A DNA stretch of 59,551 bases from Bacillus pseudomycoides. Its GTDB lineage: Bacteria > Bacillota > Bacilli > Bacillales > Bacillaceae_G. Position numbers and translations under genes: made by a program. Below are positions 37,600 to 46,800 of the stretch, in pieces. Numbering within the stretch: position 1 is the stretch's first letter; each line of letters starts with the position of its first letter. The notes under the pieces were generated by a model, which did no database searches, was not told where the DNA came from, and saw nothing but the letters and a program-made list of their open reading frames with translations. Location: NCBI RefSeq assembly GCF_002582035.1, contig NZ_NUQE01000022.1:104345-163895 (forward strand), written 5' to 3'.

Positions 37600-37902
37600 G
37601 TGCTTGAAAAAATGTCATTTTTTGCGAAGTTATACAATGTAGATGTCAATCCAGAAGTGGGGATGTGGTTGCTTTACGGTACCATTATTATATTCAGCAT
37701 TATTGTTTATAATTTAGGGTTTGCTAGAAAATTACCTTTATTAAAGAATGTAGTAATTTATACTGTATTAATACTTGGTTGTACTATTTTAACATTTTTT
37801 GCTATCTTTCTACCAATAGGAGAGGGGCTTGTTGTAGCGATTATTATACTTGGTATATATAAGTTGCGTTTGCGTCAAGCGAAACACCAAAAAGCAAGCT
37901 AA
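37600..37902 (+). CDS. ylaH: YlaH-like membrane protein
   Basis: A 100-residue protein with three hydrophobic helices (about residues 22-40, 48-68 and 70-88) and a short basic tail (RLRQAKHQK). Size, topology and position after typA match B. subtilis YlaH. Function unknown. The GTG start at 37600 has AGGGGGAG upstream. The next gene starts 13 bases after its stop, so the two are probably co-transcribed. Confidence 0.8.
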   Translation: MLEKMSFFAKLYNVDVNPEVGMWLLYGTIIIFSIIVYNLGFARKLPLLKNVVIYTVLILGCTILTFFAIFLPIGEGLVVAIIILGIYKLRLRQAKHQKAS

Positions 37903-37915
37903 AGGAGTAATGAAG

Positions 37916-38191
37916 ATGCGTTCTGTGCAAGATGCATTATACAATTGGTTAACGATTAAAATTGTTGCAGAAGCTCGTCCGTATGATGAGGCTGCGCAAG
38001 AAACATATATGTTTTTTCATAATATGTTATATGAAGATCATCAGTTGAAACATGTTACAGTAGAAAAAAAAGAAGATATGTATTTTGTTGCATATGAAAA
38101 ACAAGGAGAAAAGAAATCAACTCGGTTTCCGCTTGAACTAGTTGATTGCTTTTTAGACCAGATGAATCGTGAGCCAGAAAAATACAAATAA
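37916..38191 (+). CDS. conserved hypothetical protein
   Basis: A 91-residue acidic cytosolic protein of unknown function. It opens MRSVQDALYNWLTIKIVAEARP; the middle is hydrophilic with alternating charge and the end is DQMNREPEKYK. I recognise no family and B. subtilis has no clear counterpart at this place. The ATG at 37916 is preferred because AAAGGAGT is well spaced; an ATG two codons earlier is possible. It follows ylaH closely and its stop lies in a terminator. Confidence 0.75.
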   Translation: MRSVQDALYNWLTIKIVAEARPYDEAAQETYMFFHNMLYEDHQLKHVTVEKKEDMYFVAYEKQGEKKSTRFPLELVDCFLDQMNREPEKYK

Positions 38192-38223
38192 GCTCTTATC
38201 GTATTTGATAAGGGCTTATTTGT
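38184..38223 (+). terminator. terminator of the 37916-38191 gene
   Basis: ACAAATAAGCTCTTATC pairs with GATAAGGGCTTATTTGT. The left arm includes the stop codon. Confidence 0.85.
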
Positions 38224-38287
38224 ATGGTACACATAGTAATGCATCATATAGTAGACGGCCATCGGTCTACTATAGAGTGATGTCTGT

Positions 38288-38379
38288 TTTATCTCACTAT
38301 TTCCGGACAGGAAGGGCCCGATTTGTGAGAGACTTCCATCAGTGGGGGAAGCTCCTCACTAATGGAAGTTTCAATTCAT
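38288..38379 (-). repeat. bcr1-like repeat, internally deleted copy 13
   Basis: A 92-bp reverse remnant. The left end is TTTATCTCAC...CCGGACAG, then GGCCCGATTTGTGAGAG and the hairpin CTTCCATCAGTGGGG with CCTCACTAATGGAAG, ending TTTCAATTCAT. The remaining part of this intergenic stretch shows nothing else recognisable. Confidence 0.65.
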
Positions 38380-38556
38380 TGCTACCGCTGTTCAAGAGGA
38401 ACAGAGAAAGATGGTAAGGGGAAAATCTATTTTAGGAAATGAATGGCCCTAACGATAGGAATAAAGTACCGGTATTACATTATGTTCACAATTGTTTTTA
38501 ACAAAACTTCCGTGGTTATTCCGCTTGTAAATTCAGCATATACTCCTTTTAATAGA

Positions 38557-38757
38557 TTACCATTCATCCTCTATTGTTTTATCACGATACAATCTAAAAT
38601 GCCCTGTTGATTTTCGTTCTAAAGTACGTTCTGTAATTCGATCTGTACATTGTTTGCACATATATGTATGAATAGGACGGTTACGAAGCCGTTTCGCTAC
38701 TGGATTTTCGTCATTTAAATCTTCTTTTTTATCGCAAAGAATACATTTGACTCTCAT
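38557..38757 (-). CDS. ylaI: YlaI-like zinc-binding protein
   Basis: A 66-residue protein closely resembling B. subtilis YlaI. It has two CxxC pairs, CILCDKKED (residues 5-8) and CKQC near 34-37, which should bind one zinc, and the conserved stretch AKRLRNRPIHTYMC. The C-terminal FRLYRDK is also family-typical. Role unknown. ATG at 38757, with GAGGTGACG upstream. Confidence 0.9.
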   Translation of the reverse strand: MRVKCILCDKKEDLNDENPVAKRLRNRPIHTYMCKQCTDRITERTLERKSTGHFRLYRDKTIEDEW

Positions 38758-38870
38758 TTCGTCACCTCAGTACAAGTTCTATCGTACTTTAGTATATCAT
38801 GGGAGCTAGATATTTTTGAACTATAGAAGAAAAAATAAATATTTTCGCAATTCGAAAAATAGGTTATTAT

Positions 38871-39000
38871 ATAAAGTGAAACAACTATCGGTGAAGATCT
38901 TGAATTTTGCTGATGGCTAGTTGAACTCATATAGGCAGAGTCCGATCTTCTTTGTTCTTACATTCTTATAGCGAGAGGCTTATTGTCTGTTAGAGCGGAA
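38871..39000 (+). repeat. bcr1-like repeat, diverged copy 14
   Basis: A forward copy starting ATAAAGTGAAACAACTATCGG, with AGTTGAACTC, CCGATCTTCTTTG and GAGGCTTATTGTCTGTTA still recognisable. The right end near AGAGCGGAA is eroded. It lies directly upstream of ylaL. Confidence 0.65.
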
Positions 39001-39029
39001 TCAGTATAGATGATTATGGAGGTGGAAAC

Positions 39030-39485
39030 ATGGCGAACATAGTAGAACCCACATTAACAGCTATCTTAGTGCAAGCGTTGCGTGAAGAACGTATTGTAAC
39101 AATTGCAACGACTGATTTTGAAAAAGATGTTCCAAATGTAAATGCAATTTCGTGGGTATATGCAATGGATGAAAAATCTATCCGTTTTGCAGTGGATCAA
39201 CGCTCACGTATTGTAGAGAATTTACGCCACCGAGCAGAAATTGTTCTTACTGTTATGGCGAATGAATCTGTATATTCTATTAGTGGTGAAGCGATAATAA
39301 AATCAGAGCGGATGGAAGGTGTTCCGCTTAAATTAACTTTAATTGAAGTTTCTGTGCAAGAGGTGCGTGACGTAATGTTTTACGGTGCGAAGCTTGCTAT
39401 TGAACCAAAATATGAAAAAACATACGATCTTCGCGCTGCGTCAAAATTAGATAACCAAGTTTTAACGGCGATGAAGAGTGTGTGA
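39030..39485 (+). CDS. ylaL: YlaL, pyridoxamine-phosphate-oxidase-like protein
   Basis: A 151-residue split-barrel protein (FMN-binding/PNPOx-like family) corresponding to B. subtilis YlaL. The N-terminal half has ERIVTIATTDFEKDVPNVNAISWVYA and the strand IRFAVDQRSRIVENL, typical of flavin reductase-like barrels. Cofactor and substrate are unknown. ATG at 39030, with ATGGAGGTGG upstream. It lies between two bcr1-like repeats. Confidence 0.85.
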   Translation: MANIVEPTLTAILVQALREERIVTIATTDFEKDVPNVNAISWVYAMDEKSIRFAVDQRSRIVENLRHRAEIVLTVMANESVYSISGEAIIKSERMEGVPLKLTLIEVSVQEVRDVMFYGAKLAIEPKYEKTYDLRAASKLDNQVLTAMKSV

Positions 39486-39526
39486 AAAAAAGGATGGGCA
39501 GCAAAGAAAGTTGTTCATCCTTTTTC

Positions 39527-39678
39527 TTTATCGCGTTATTCGCGGGCAGTAACTCTCTTGCTTTAAAATTTTGAGAAAACAAAGAAGGTAGGTGAGGTAA
39601 CTGTTGGCATACATCCAATTTGTTCAACTAACTATAAGTGGAGGATGAAAAAATTAGCTTATGGAAGTTTCATCTTAC
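39527..39678 (-). repeat. bcr1-like repeat, near full-length copy 15
   Basis: A 152-bp reverse copy from TTTATCGCGTTATTCGCGGGCAGTAA through TTGTTCAACTAACTATAAG to TATGGAAGTTTCATCTTAC. The hairpin (CTATAAG... with CTTATGG) has changed on both arms. Confidence 0.75.
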
Positions 39679-39800
39679 ATTTCAGGTGATTTCTATTCTA
39701 TCTCGTTTGTACCGTACATATAATTATAACAATGGTTCGTCCATAATATGGATGAAACCCTTGTTCTACAAATTTCATGGTGGAGTCAGGGGGTAAAAGG

Positions 39801-41129
39801 TTGAATAAAATTTATGTGCTAGATACGAATGTGCTTTTGCAGGATCCGTTATCTATTTTTTCTTTTGAAAATAATGATGTAGTCATTCCAGCTGTTGTGT
39901 TAGAAGAAGTAGATTCAAAGAAACGTTATATGGATGAAGTTGGAAGGAATGCACGCTATGTATCAAAACTAATAGATAAATTTCGTGAACTTGGGAAACT
40001 GCATGAAAGTATTCCTCTCGAGAATGGAGGGACGTTTCGGATTGAGCTAAATCATCGTTCATTCGTTCAACTGCAAGATATTTTTGTAGAGAAAACAAAT
40101 GATAATCGTATTTTAGCTGTTGCCAAAAATTTATCAGTAGAAGAGCAAGAAAAAGAAGATGGAAAATCGGTCATTCTTGTAAGTAAAGATGTACTTGTAA
40201 GAGTAAAAGCGGATGCTTTAGGTTTGCAAGCTGAAGATTATTTGAGTGATCGCGTTACGGAAGTAGAAAACATATATACGGGTTTCTTAGAGTATTACAT
40301 ACAAAAAGATATTTTAAATCGTTTTTATGAAAAAGGAGAGTTGTCTCTTTCTGAAATTGCAAATCATCCGTTTTATCCAAATCAATTTATTGTGATGAAG
40401 GATGCTTTGGGGGGGTCGAGTTCCGCTCTCGGGATTGTTGATCATTCAGGGAAAAAAATAAAAAAACTTATTTTTCCGAATGAGCAAATTTGGGGGATTC
40501 GTCCTCGAAATGTACAGCAAATTATGGGGATGGAATTATTACTACGTGAAGATATTCCTCTTGTTACATTAACTGGGAAAGCAGGAACTGGAAAGACATT
40601 ATTAGCATTAGCTGCAGGGCTTATGCAAACAGAAGATTTGGGAATGTATAAAAAGTTACTTGTAGCAAGACCGATTGTTCCAGTTGGAAAAGATATTGGA
40701 TATTTACCAGGAGAGAAAGCAGAGAAGTTAAGGCCTTGGATGCAACCTATCCATGATAATTTAGAATATTTATTCAATACAAAAAAACCGGGAGAATTAG
40801 ATGCAATTTTAGCGGGGATGGGTTCTATTGAAGTGGAAGCATTAACGTATATTCGTGGGCGGAGCATCCCAGAGCAGTTTATTATTATAGATGAAGCGCA
40901 AAATCTAACAAAACATGAAGTGAAGACAATTTTAACGCGTGTTGGAGAGAAAAGTAAGATTGTTTTAATGGGAGATCCGCAACAAATTGATCATCCATAT
41001 TTAGATGAGTATAATAATGGCTTAACATATGTTGTAGAAAAGTTTAAAGAACAAAAAATTAGTGGACATGTGAAATTTGTGAAAGGTGAGCGCTCTAATT
41101 TAGCGCAACTAGCAGCGGATTTATTGTAG
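39801..41129 (+). CDS. phoH: PIN-PhoH family ATPase (YlaK)
   Basis: A 442-residue fusion of an N-terminal PIN-type ribonuclease domain (1-130; YVLDTNVLLQDP, acidic EEVDSKK) with a C-terminal PhoH ATPase domain (about 240-442). Walker A is TGKAGTGKTLLALAAG (about 258), Walker B FIIIDEAQNLT (about 366) and sensor MGDPQQID. PhoH2-type proteins have RNA helicase and RNase activity. The TTG start at 39801 is chosen because CAGGGGG is well placed and the PIN domain starts directly; an in-frame ATG at 39777 has no site. Confidence 0.92.
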   Translation: MNKIYVLDTNVLLQDPLSIFSFENNDVVIPAVVLEEVDSKKRYMDEVGRNARYVSKLIDKFRELGKLHESIPLENGGTFRIELNHRSFVQLQDIFVEKTNDNRILAVAKNLSVEEQEKEDGKSVILVSKDVLVRVKADALGLQAEDYLSDRVTEVENIYTGFLEYYIQKDILNRFYEKGELSLSEIANHPFYPNQFIVMKDALGGSSSALGIVDHSGKKIKKLIFPNEQIWGIRPRNVQQIMGMELLLREDIPLVTLTGKAGTGKTLLALAAGLMQTEDLGMYKKLLVARPIVPVGKDIGYLPGEKAEKLRPWMQPIHDNLEYLFNTKKPGELDAILAGMGSIEVEALTYIRGRSIPEQFIIIDEAQNLTKHEVKTILTRVGEKSKIVLMGDPQQIDHPYLDEYNNGLTYVVEKFKEQKISGHVKFVKGERSNLAQLAADLL

Positions 41130-41132
41130 GGG

Positions 41133-41164
41133 GAGAGTGGTGAAAAGCCACTCTTATTTGTTTA
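41133..41164 (+). terminator. terminator of phoH
   Basis: GAGTGG pairs with CCACTC around TGAAAAG, then TTATTTGTTTAT. The TTTAT at its tail (41161-41165) is the left end of a bcr1-like repeat. Confidence 0.7.
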
Positions 41165-41263
41165 TCCGGTAAACAAAAGAGGTAGAGAATAACGGCTCGT
41201 AAAAGCCAAATTGGTGAAAGCTTTCCATCAGTAGGGGCTCCTACTGATGGAAGCTTCATTTTA
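41161..41263 (-). repeat. bcr1-like repeat, partial copy 16
   Basis: A 103-bp reverse copy lacking part of the left half. It has TTTATCCGG at the left, TCGTAAAAGCCAAATTGGTG, the hairpin CCATCAGTAGG/CCTACTGATGG, and ends CTTCATTTTAC. The TTTAC end contains the stop codon of the minus-strand gene 41261-41758. Confidence 0.78.
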
Positions 41264-41758
41264 CACAATGGTAAACTTTCGAATATATCGAATTGGATCA
41301 TTGATATTAGAACTATCTCCGAAATAAAGATGAACAGGACCATCTTCTTTTAGCGGTTTTCCATTTTTAGAAAAGCCAAGAATAGCATCCTTTGCTTTTT
41401 GTAATGAAATAGTTGTAATGCCGGTTTCTGTATGAATTTCTACATGAGTCGCATCGCTGGAAATTTCAGCATTTTGTAAAAAAGGTAAAAGTGGTATACC
41501 AAATGTCCCTGTAATAATTTTCTCTTTTTCAAATCTTGTAATGCTTTTATTGACAGGCGGGAAAATAGCTCCTTCTCTAATTTCACGATCCCAGTGTTTA
41601 GATGCTTGCTCAGTGTAATGTGCTAATTCATTTGTAGTTTCTTTTGGATTTGTAAAGTATGTTGTTAAGTCAACTTTTCGATCATCAAAAATCCAGACAC
41701 TTGGATCAATTGTAATCGGAAAGCGTACATTTCCGTTAATAAATAAAATTTCACTCAT
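41261..41758 (-). CDS. conserved hypothetical protein
   Basis: A 165-residue soluble protein of unknown function. It starts MSEILFINGNVRFPITIDPS and is rich in beta-strand-like segments. A middle region (EKEKIITGTFGIPLLPFLQNAE) and the ending HLYFGDSSNINDPIRYIRKF show no motif I know. The ATG follows GGGGGAACAAT. In B. subtilis this interval (ylaL/ylaK to ylaN) carries a glutaminase instead. Its TAA stop is within the end of a bcr1-like repeat. Confidence 0.8.
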   Translation of the reverse strand: MSEILFINGNVRFPITIDPSVWIFDDRKVDLTTYFTNPKETTNELAHYTEQASKHWDREIREGAIFPPVNKSITRFEKEKIITGTFGIPLLPFLQNAEISSDATHVEIHTETGITTISLQKAKDAILGFSKNGKPLKEDGPVHLYFGDSSNINDPIRYIRKFTIV

Positions 41759-41911
41759 TATTGTTCCCCCATTTGTCTTATACTCCCACTTTTCAGTATA
41801 ATAGGACTAAGGACAATTGTCACAGGAAATGTTTCTATTGCAATTTATGAAAACTATCGCTAATATTAGTAGATAGGATAAGAGAGTAGGACGGAAATGG
41901 AGGGAACCAAT

Positions 41912-42196
41912 TTGGCGTCTGAGACAGTAACAAATCATCAGGAAAAGGCACTTGCCCTTCTACAAGCTGATGCAGAGAAAATTCTAAGACTTATTAAGGT
42001 GCAAATGGACCACCTTACGATGCCGCAATGTCCATTATATGAGGAAGTGCTCGATACACAAATGTTTGGATTATCCCGTGAAGTTGATTTTGCGGTTCGT
42101 CTTGGTCTCGTTGCGGAAGAGCAAGGTAAGGAAATTTTGGGAGAATTAGAACGAGAGCTATCGGTACTGCATGATGCTTTTACAAACAAACAATAA
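41912..42196 (+). CDS. ylaN: UPF0358 protein YlaN
   Basis: A 94-residue helical protein of the YlaN family (UPF0358). In B. subtilis and S. aureus YlaN has been linked to iron homeostasis: it interacts with the Fur repressor and is needed when iron is scarce. Family sequence is clear: [58 protein letters not shown] in the full frame. The TTG at 41912 is preferred because GGAGGGAAC is spaced correctly; the upstream ATG overlaps that site. Confidence 0.9.
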   Translation: MASETVTNHQEKALALLQADAEKILRLIKVQMDHLTMPQCPLYEEVLDTQMFGLSREVDFAVRLGLVAEEQGKEILGELERELSVLHDAFTNKQ

Positions 42197-42213
42197 TAGC
42201 TGGTTCAAATAAG

Positions 42214-42245
42214 GAGCTCAAACTGAATCAGTTTGAGCTTTTTTG
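42214..42245 (+). terminator. terminator of ylaN
   Basis: AGCTCAAACTGA pairs with TCAGTTTGAGCT, followed by TTTTT. Confidence 0.92.
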
Positions 42246-42335
42246 TGCAAAAAAATGATTCTCCTGAAAAGCAGGAAGAACACAAATACATATGGAATAC
42301 AACTGTTAAAAAAGAAAAGAGAAAGAGGATTTTGA

Positions 42336-43532
42336 ATGAAAAGAGTCTGGAAGTCGATAGATTATTCTTTAGTGCTTCCTCTTGTTATCTTATGCGTGCT
42401 CGGAGCTATTATGGTGTATAGTTCCAGTTCTATCGTTGCGATTACAAAGTATTATCCGAAATATGGCTGGACGAGCGATCACTTTTTTCGATCGCAGTTA
42501 AAAGCAATGTTAGTTGGGACAATCGGATTGCTTGTTATCATGTTTATTCCTTTTCAAGTATGGAGGAAGCGCATGGTTACCGTTTTAATTGTTCTTGGTA
42601 GCATTGGTATGCTGCTAATAGTATTAAAATGGGGAACGGTTGTGAACAATGCAAAATCATGGGTATTTGGGATGCAACCTACAGAGTTCATTAAAGTAGG
42701 AATTATCATTGTATTAGCACGTTTTTATGCAAAAAAGCAAATGACAGATGTACCGATTTGGCACGGTGCTGGTCGAGTAGTTGCTTTTTTGGTAATTACA
42801 ATTTATTTAATTTTGAAACAGCCTGATTTAGGAACAACATTATTAATTCTTTCAACGATTATAATTATGACGTTCTGTTCGGGCATACCGTTTCAAGTTT
42901 GGATAAAACGAATTGCTCTTACATCTATTATATGGATTCCCTTGGGGTATTTCATAGGGAAAAATGTTTTAACAGATGTTCAAATCGCACGTTTCACCAC
43001 ATTTTGGAATCCATTTGCGGATCCACAAGGAAAAGGATTTCAATTAATTAATTCGTTTGTTGCAATTGCTTCTGGTGGTGTAAGTGGTAGAGGATTAGGA
43101 AATAGTATCCAAAAGTATGGGTATTTACCAGAGCCGCATACAGACTTTATTATGGCAATTGTATCTGAAGAATTAGGGTTTATTGGAGTAGCGATTATTT
43201 TAATATGTTTACTAGTCATTGTCGTTCGTGCTTTTCGAATTGCACAAAAATGTCAAGATCCTTTTGGAAGTCTACTTGCAATCGGAATAGGTAGTATGAT
43301 TGGTGTGCAAGCAATTGTAAACTTAGGTGGGGTTACCGGATTTCTGCCTCTTACTGGTGTACCTTTACCGTTTGTTAGCTACGGTGGTACTTCTTTAGTA
43401 GCAAGTTTATTAGCTATGGGAATTTTATTAAATGTAGCTAGCTCTGTAAAACAGAGAGAAAAAAGAGAACAACAAGAGCGGGAGCAACAGCAACAGCATA
43501 AACAAGAGAGACATCTCGTTGTTGTAAAATAA
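42336..43532 (+). CDS. ftsW: FtsW/RodA family peptidoglycan polymerase
   Basis: A SEDS-family glycosyltransferase that polymerises lipid II at the division septum. The 398-residue protein has about ten membrane helices and the family signatures QPDLGTTLLIL (about 165), PEPHTDFIMAIVSEELGF (about 265) and GVPLPFVSYGGTSL (about 347), with a polar Glu/Gln/Arg-rich tail. The position between ylaN and pycA is that of B. subtilis ylaO/ftsW. ATG at 42336, with AAAGAGGAT upstream. Confidence 0.94.
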   Translation: MKRVWKSIDYSLVLPLVILCVLGAIMVYSSSSIVAITKYYPKYGWTSDHFFRSQLKAMLVGTIGLLVIMFIPFQVWRKRMVTVLIVLGSIGMLLIVLKWGTVVNNAKSWVFGMQPTEFIKVGIIIVLARFYAKKQMTDVPIWHGAGRVVAFLVITIYLILKQPDLGTTLLILSTIIIMTFCSGIPFQVWIKRIALTSIIWIPLGYFIGKNVLTDVQIARFTTFWNPFADPQGKGFQLINSFVAIASGGVSGRGLGNSIQKYGYLPEPHTDFIMAIVSEELGFIGVAIILICLLVIVVRAFRIAQKCQDPFGSLLAIGIGSMIGVQAIVNLGGVTGFLPLTGVPLPFVSYGGTSLVASLLAMGILLNVASSVKQREKREQQEREQQQQHKQERHLVVVK

Positions 43533-43566
43533 AAAAAGCTTTGTACAAGTGTACAAAGCTTTTTTT
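43531..43566 (+). terminator. terminator of ftsW
   Basis: AAAAAAGCTTTGTACA pairs with TGTACAAAGCTTTTTT. Confidence 0.93.
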
Positions 43567-43761
43567 GTGCATAATTCTAGAAAAAAGAACCTATTCCGGT
43601 GATTTTAAATGAAAAGTATGACACATTTAATTAAATGTGTTTTACAAAAAGCTTGGTTGCTTATTGAAATTTATGCTATACTAATTTTGTGAGACAAATT
43701 GGACAGAAAGCTTATCATTTGTCAAAAAATAAGGTATGATGAATAAAAATGAAGTGCAGCT

Positions 43762-43788
43762 TTCTAGTAGTGAATATCACTGCTAGAA
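43762..43788. promoter_or_regulatory. inverted repeat upstream of pycA
   Basis: TTCTAGTAGTGA and TCACTGCTAGAA form 12-base arms (one G-U pair) around three bases, 75 bases before the pycA start. There is no T-run, so it could be an operator or an mRNA 5' stem rather than a terminator. The surrounding 330-bp gap shows no other gene. Confidence 0.5.
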
Positions 43789-43863
43789 GTAAGGTGCTTA
43801 TTCCTGCTAACGTAGGGCAAATCTATGTTGTTATGAATGGTAGAAAAATAGAGGGGGAAAATC

Positions 43864-46800
43864 ATGAAAAAGCTGCAACGTATTCAAAAAGTATTAGTAG
43901 CTAACCGCGGTGAAATTGCGATTCGTGTGTTTCGTGCTTGTGCGGAATTAGGACTACGCACAGTTGCGATTTACTCGAAAGAAGATAGCGGTTCATATCA
44001 TCGATATAAAGCAGATGAAGCGTATTTGGTAGGGGAAGGTAAAAAGCCAATCGATGCATATCTTGATATTGAAGATATTATTGAAATCGCAAAACGTAAT
44101 CATGTTGATGCAATTCACCCAGGATATGGTTTTTTATCAGAAAATATTGAATTCGCAAAACGTTGTGAAGAAGAAGGTATTATCTTTATTGGTCCAAAGA
44201 GTAAACATTTAGATATGTTTGGGGATAAAGTGAAGGCAAGAACACAAGCACAATTAGCCAATATTCCTGTCATTCCTGGTAGTGATGGTCCGATAAGTAT
44301 AATTGAAGAAATAGAGAGTTTTGCTAAAACGCATGATTACCCGATTATTATTAAAGCAGCTCTTGGTGGCGGCGGTCGTGGAATGCGTGTCGTACGCAGC
44401 GAAGATGAATTAAAAGAAGCATATAACCGTGCGAAATCCGAGGCGAAAGCAGCGTTTGGGAATGATGAAGTATATGTTGAAAAGTTTGTTGAAAATCCAA
44501 AGCATATTGAAGTGCAAATATTGGCAGATGAACAAGGTAATGTCGTTCATTTATATGAGAGAGATTGCTCGGTGCAGCGCCGTCATCAAAAAGTTGTAGA
44601 AGTAGCACCAAGTGTGTCTCTTTCAGAAGAACTTCGCAATCGTATTTGTGAAGCGGCAGTTCAATTAACGAAAAATGTCGATTATGTGAACGCAGGGACA
44701 GTTGAGTTTCTTGTAAAAGAAAATAATTTCTATTTTATTGAAGTAAATCCACGTGTCCAAGTTGAACATACGATTACAGAAATGATTACAGGCATTGATA
44801 TCGTTCAATCACAAATTTTGATTGCTGATGGCTATGCTTTACATAGTGAAAAAGTAAGTATTCCAAAACAAGAAGATATAATTACACACGGATTTGCGAT
44901 TCAATCTCGTGTAACAACAGAAGATCCGCTTAATAACTTCATGCCAGATACAGGGAAAATTATGGCATATCGTTCTGGTGGTGGTTTTGGTGTTCGTTTA
45001 GATACAGGAAACAGCTTCCAAGGTGCAGTTATTACACCGTATTATGACTCATTACTTGTAAAAGTAACAACTTGGGCGTTAACGTTTGAACAAGCAGCAG
45101 CTAAAATGGAACGTAATTTAAAAGAATTTCGTATTCGTGGTATTAAAACGAACATTCCGTTTCTAGAAAACGTTGTAAAACATAAGAACTTTTTAACAGG
45201 AGAATATGATACATCGTTTATCGATTGTTCGCCGGAATTATTTGTATTTCCGAAACGAAAAGACCGCGGTACAAAAATGCTATCGTACATTGGCACAGTA
45301 ACAGTAAATGGATTTCCTGGAGTGGGAAAACAAGAAAAGCCGATTTTTGCAGAAGCACGTGTTCCAAATGTGAAATATACTGAACCGATTCCAACTGGTA
45401 CGAAGCAAATTTTAGATGAGCGCGGAGCTGATGGGTTAGTAAAATGGGTTCAAGAACAAAAACAAGTTTTATTAACGGATACTACATTCCGTGATGCGCA
45501 TCAGTCATTATTAGCAACACGTATCCGTACACAAGAATTAAATAAAATTGCTGAACCAACAGCAAGAATGCTACCGAATTTATTTTCGGCAGAAATGTGG
45601 GGCGGAGCAACATTTGATGTTGCGTATCGTTTCTTAAAAGAAGATCCATGGGAACGTTTATTACAATTACGCGAGAGCATGCCAAATGTATTATTCCAAA
45701 TGCTTCTTCGTGCATCAAATGCAGTAGGATATAAAAACTATCCAGATAACTTAATCCAAAAGTTTGTAGAGTGTTCTGCGCAGGCGGGCATTGATGTATT
45801 CCGTATTTTTGATAGTTTAAACTGGGTAGAAGGTATGCGCGTTGCAATTGATGCAGTACGTCAAAGTGGTAAAATTGCAGAGGCAACGATGTGCTATACA
45901 GGTGATATCCATGATCCAATGCGCAGTAAATATGATTTGAATTACTATAAAAACTTAGCAAAAGAGTTAGAGGCATCGGGTGCTCATATTTTAGGTATTA
46001 AAGATATGGCAGGATTATTAAAACCAAATGCAGCATATGATTTAGTATCAGCATTAAAAGAGACCGTATCGATTCCAATTCACCTGCATACGCATGATAC
46101 GAGTGGAAATGGCGTATTAACATATGCGAAAGCAATTGAAGCTGGAGTTGATATTGTAGACGTTGCGGTAAGCTCTATGGCAGGATTAACATCTCAACCG
46201 AGCGCTAATACGTTGTTCTATGCATTAGAGGGAAATGAAAGACAACCGAATGTGGATGTGAAATCTTTAGAGAAGCTCTCTTATTATTGGGAAGATGTTC
46301 GTAAATATTATTCTTCATTTGAAAGTGGGATGAATGCACCGCATACAGAAGTGTACATGCATGAAATGCCAGGTGGTCAATATAGTAATCTACAGCAACA
46401 AGCAAAAGCTGTCGGTTTAGGAGATCATTTTGATGAAGTGAAAGTGATGTATCGCCGCGTCAACGATATGTTTGGTGATATTGTTAAAGTAACTCCATCC
46501 TCAAAAGTAGTGGGTGATATGGCTCTATTTATGGTGCAAAATCATTTAACAGAGAAAGATATTTATGAGCGTGGTCATGCATTAGATTTCCCAGGATCAG
46601 TTGTAGAAATGTTCTCTGGTGACCTTGGACAACCGTATGGTGGTTTCCCGAAAGAGTTGCAAGAAATTATTTTAAAAGGAAAAGAGCCTTTAACGGTAAG
46701 ACCAGGTGAACTGTTAGAACCAATTGATTTTGAAGGGGTAAAAGAAGAGTTATTCCATAAACTTGGTCGTGAAGTAACGATGTTTGATATTGTAGCGTAT

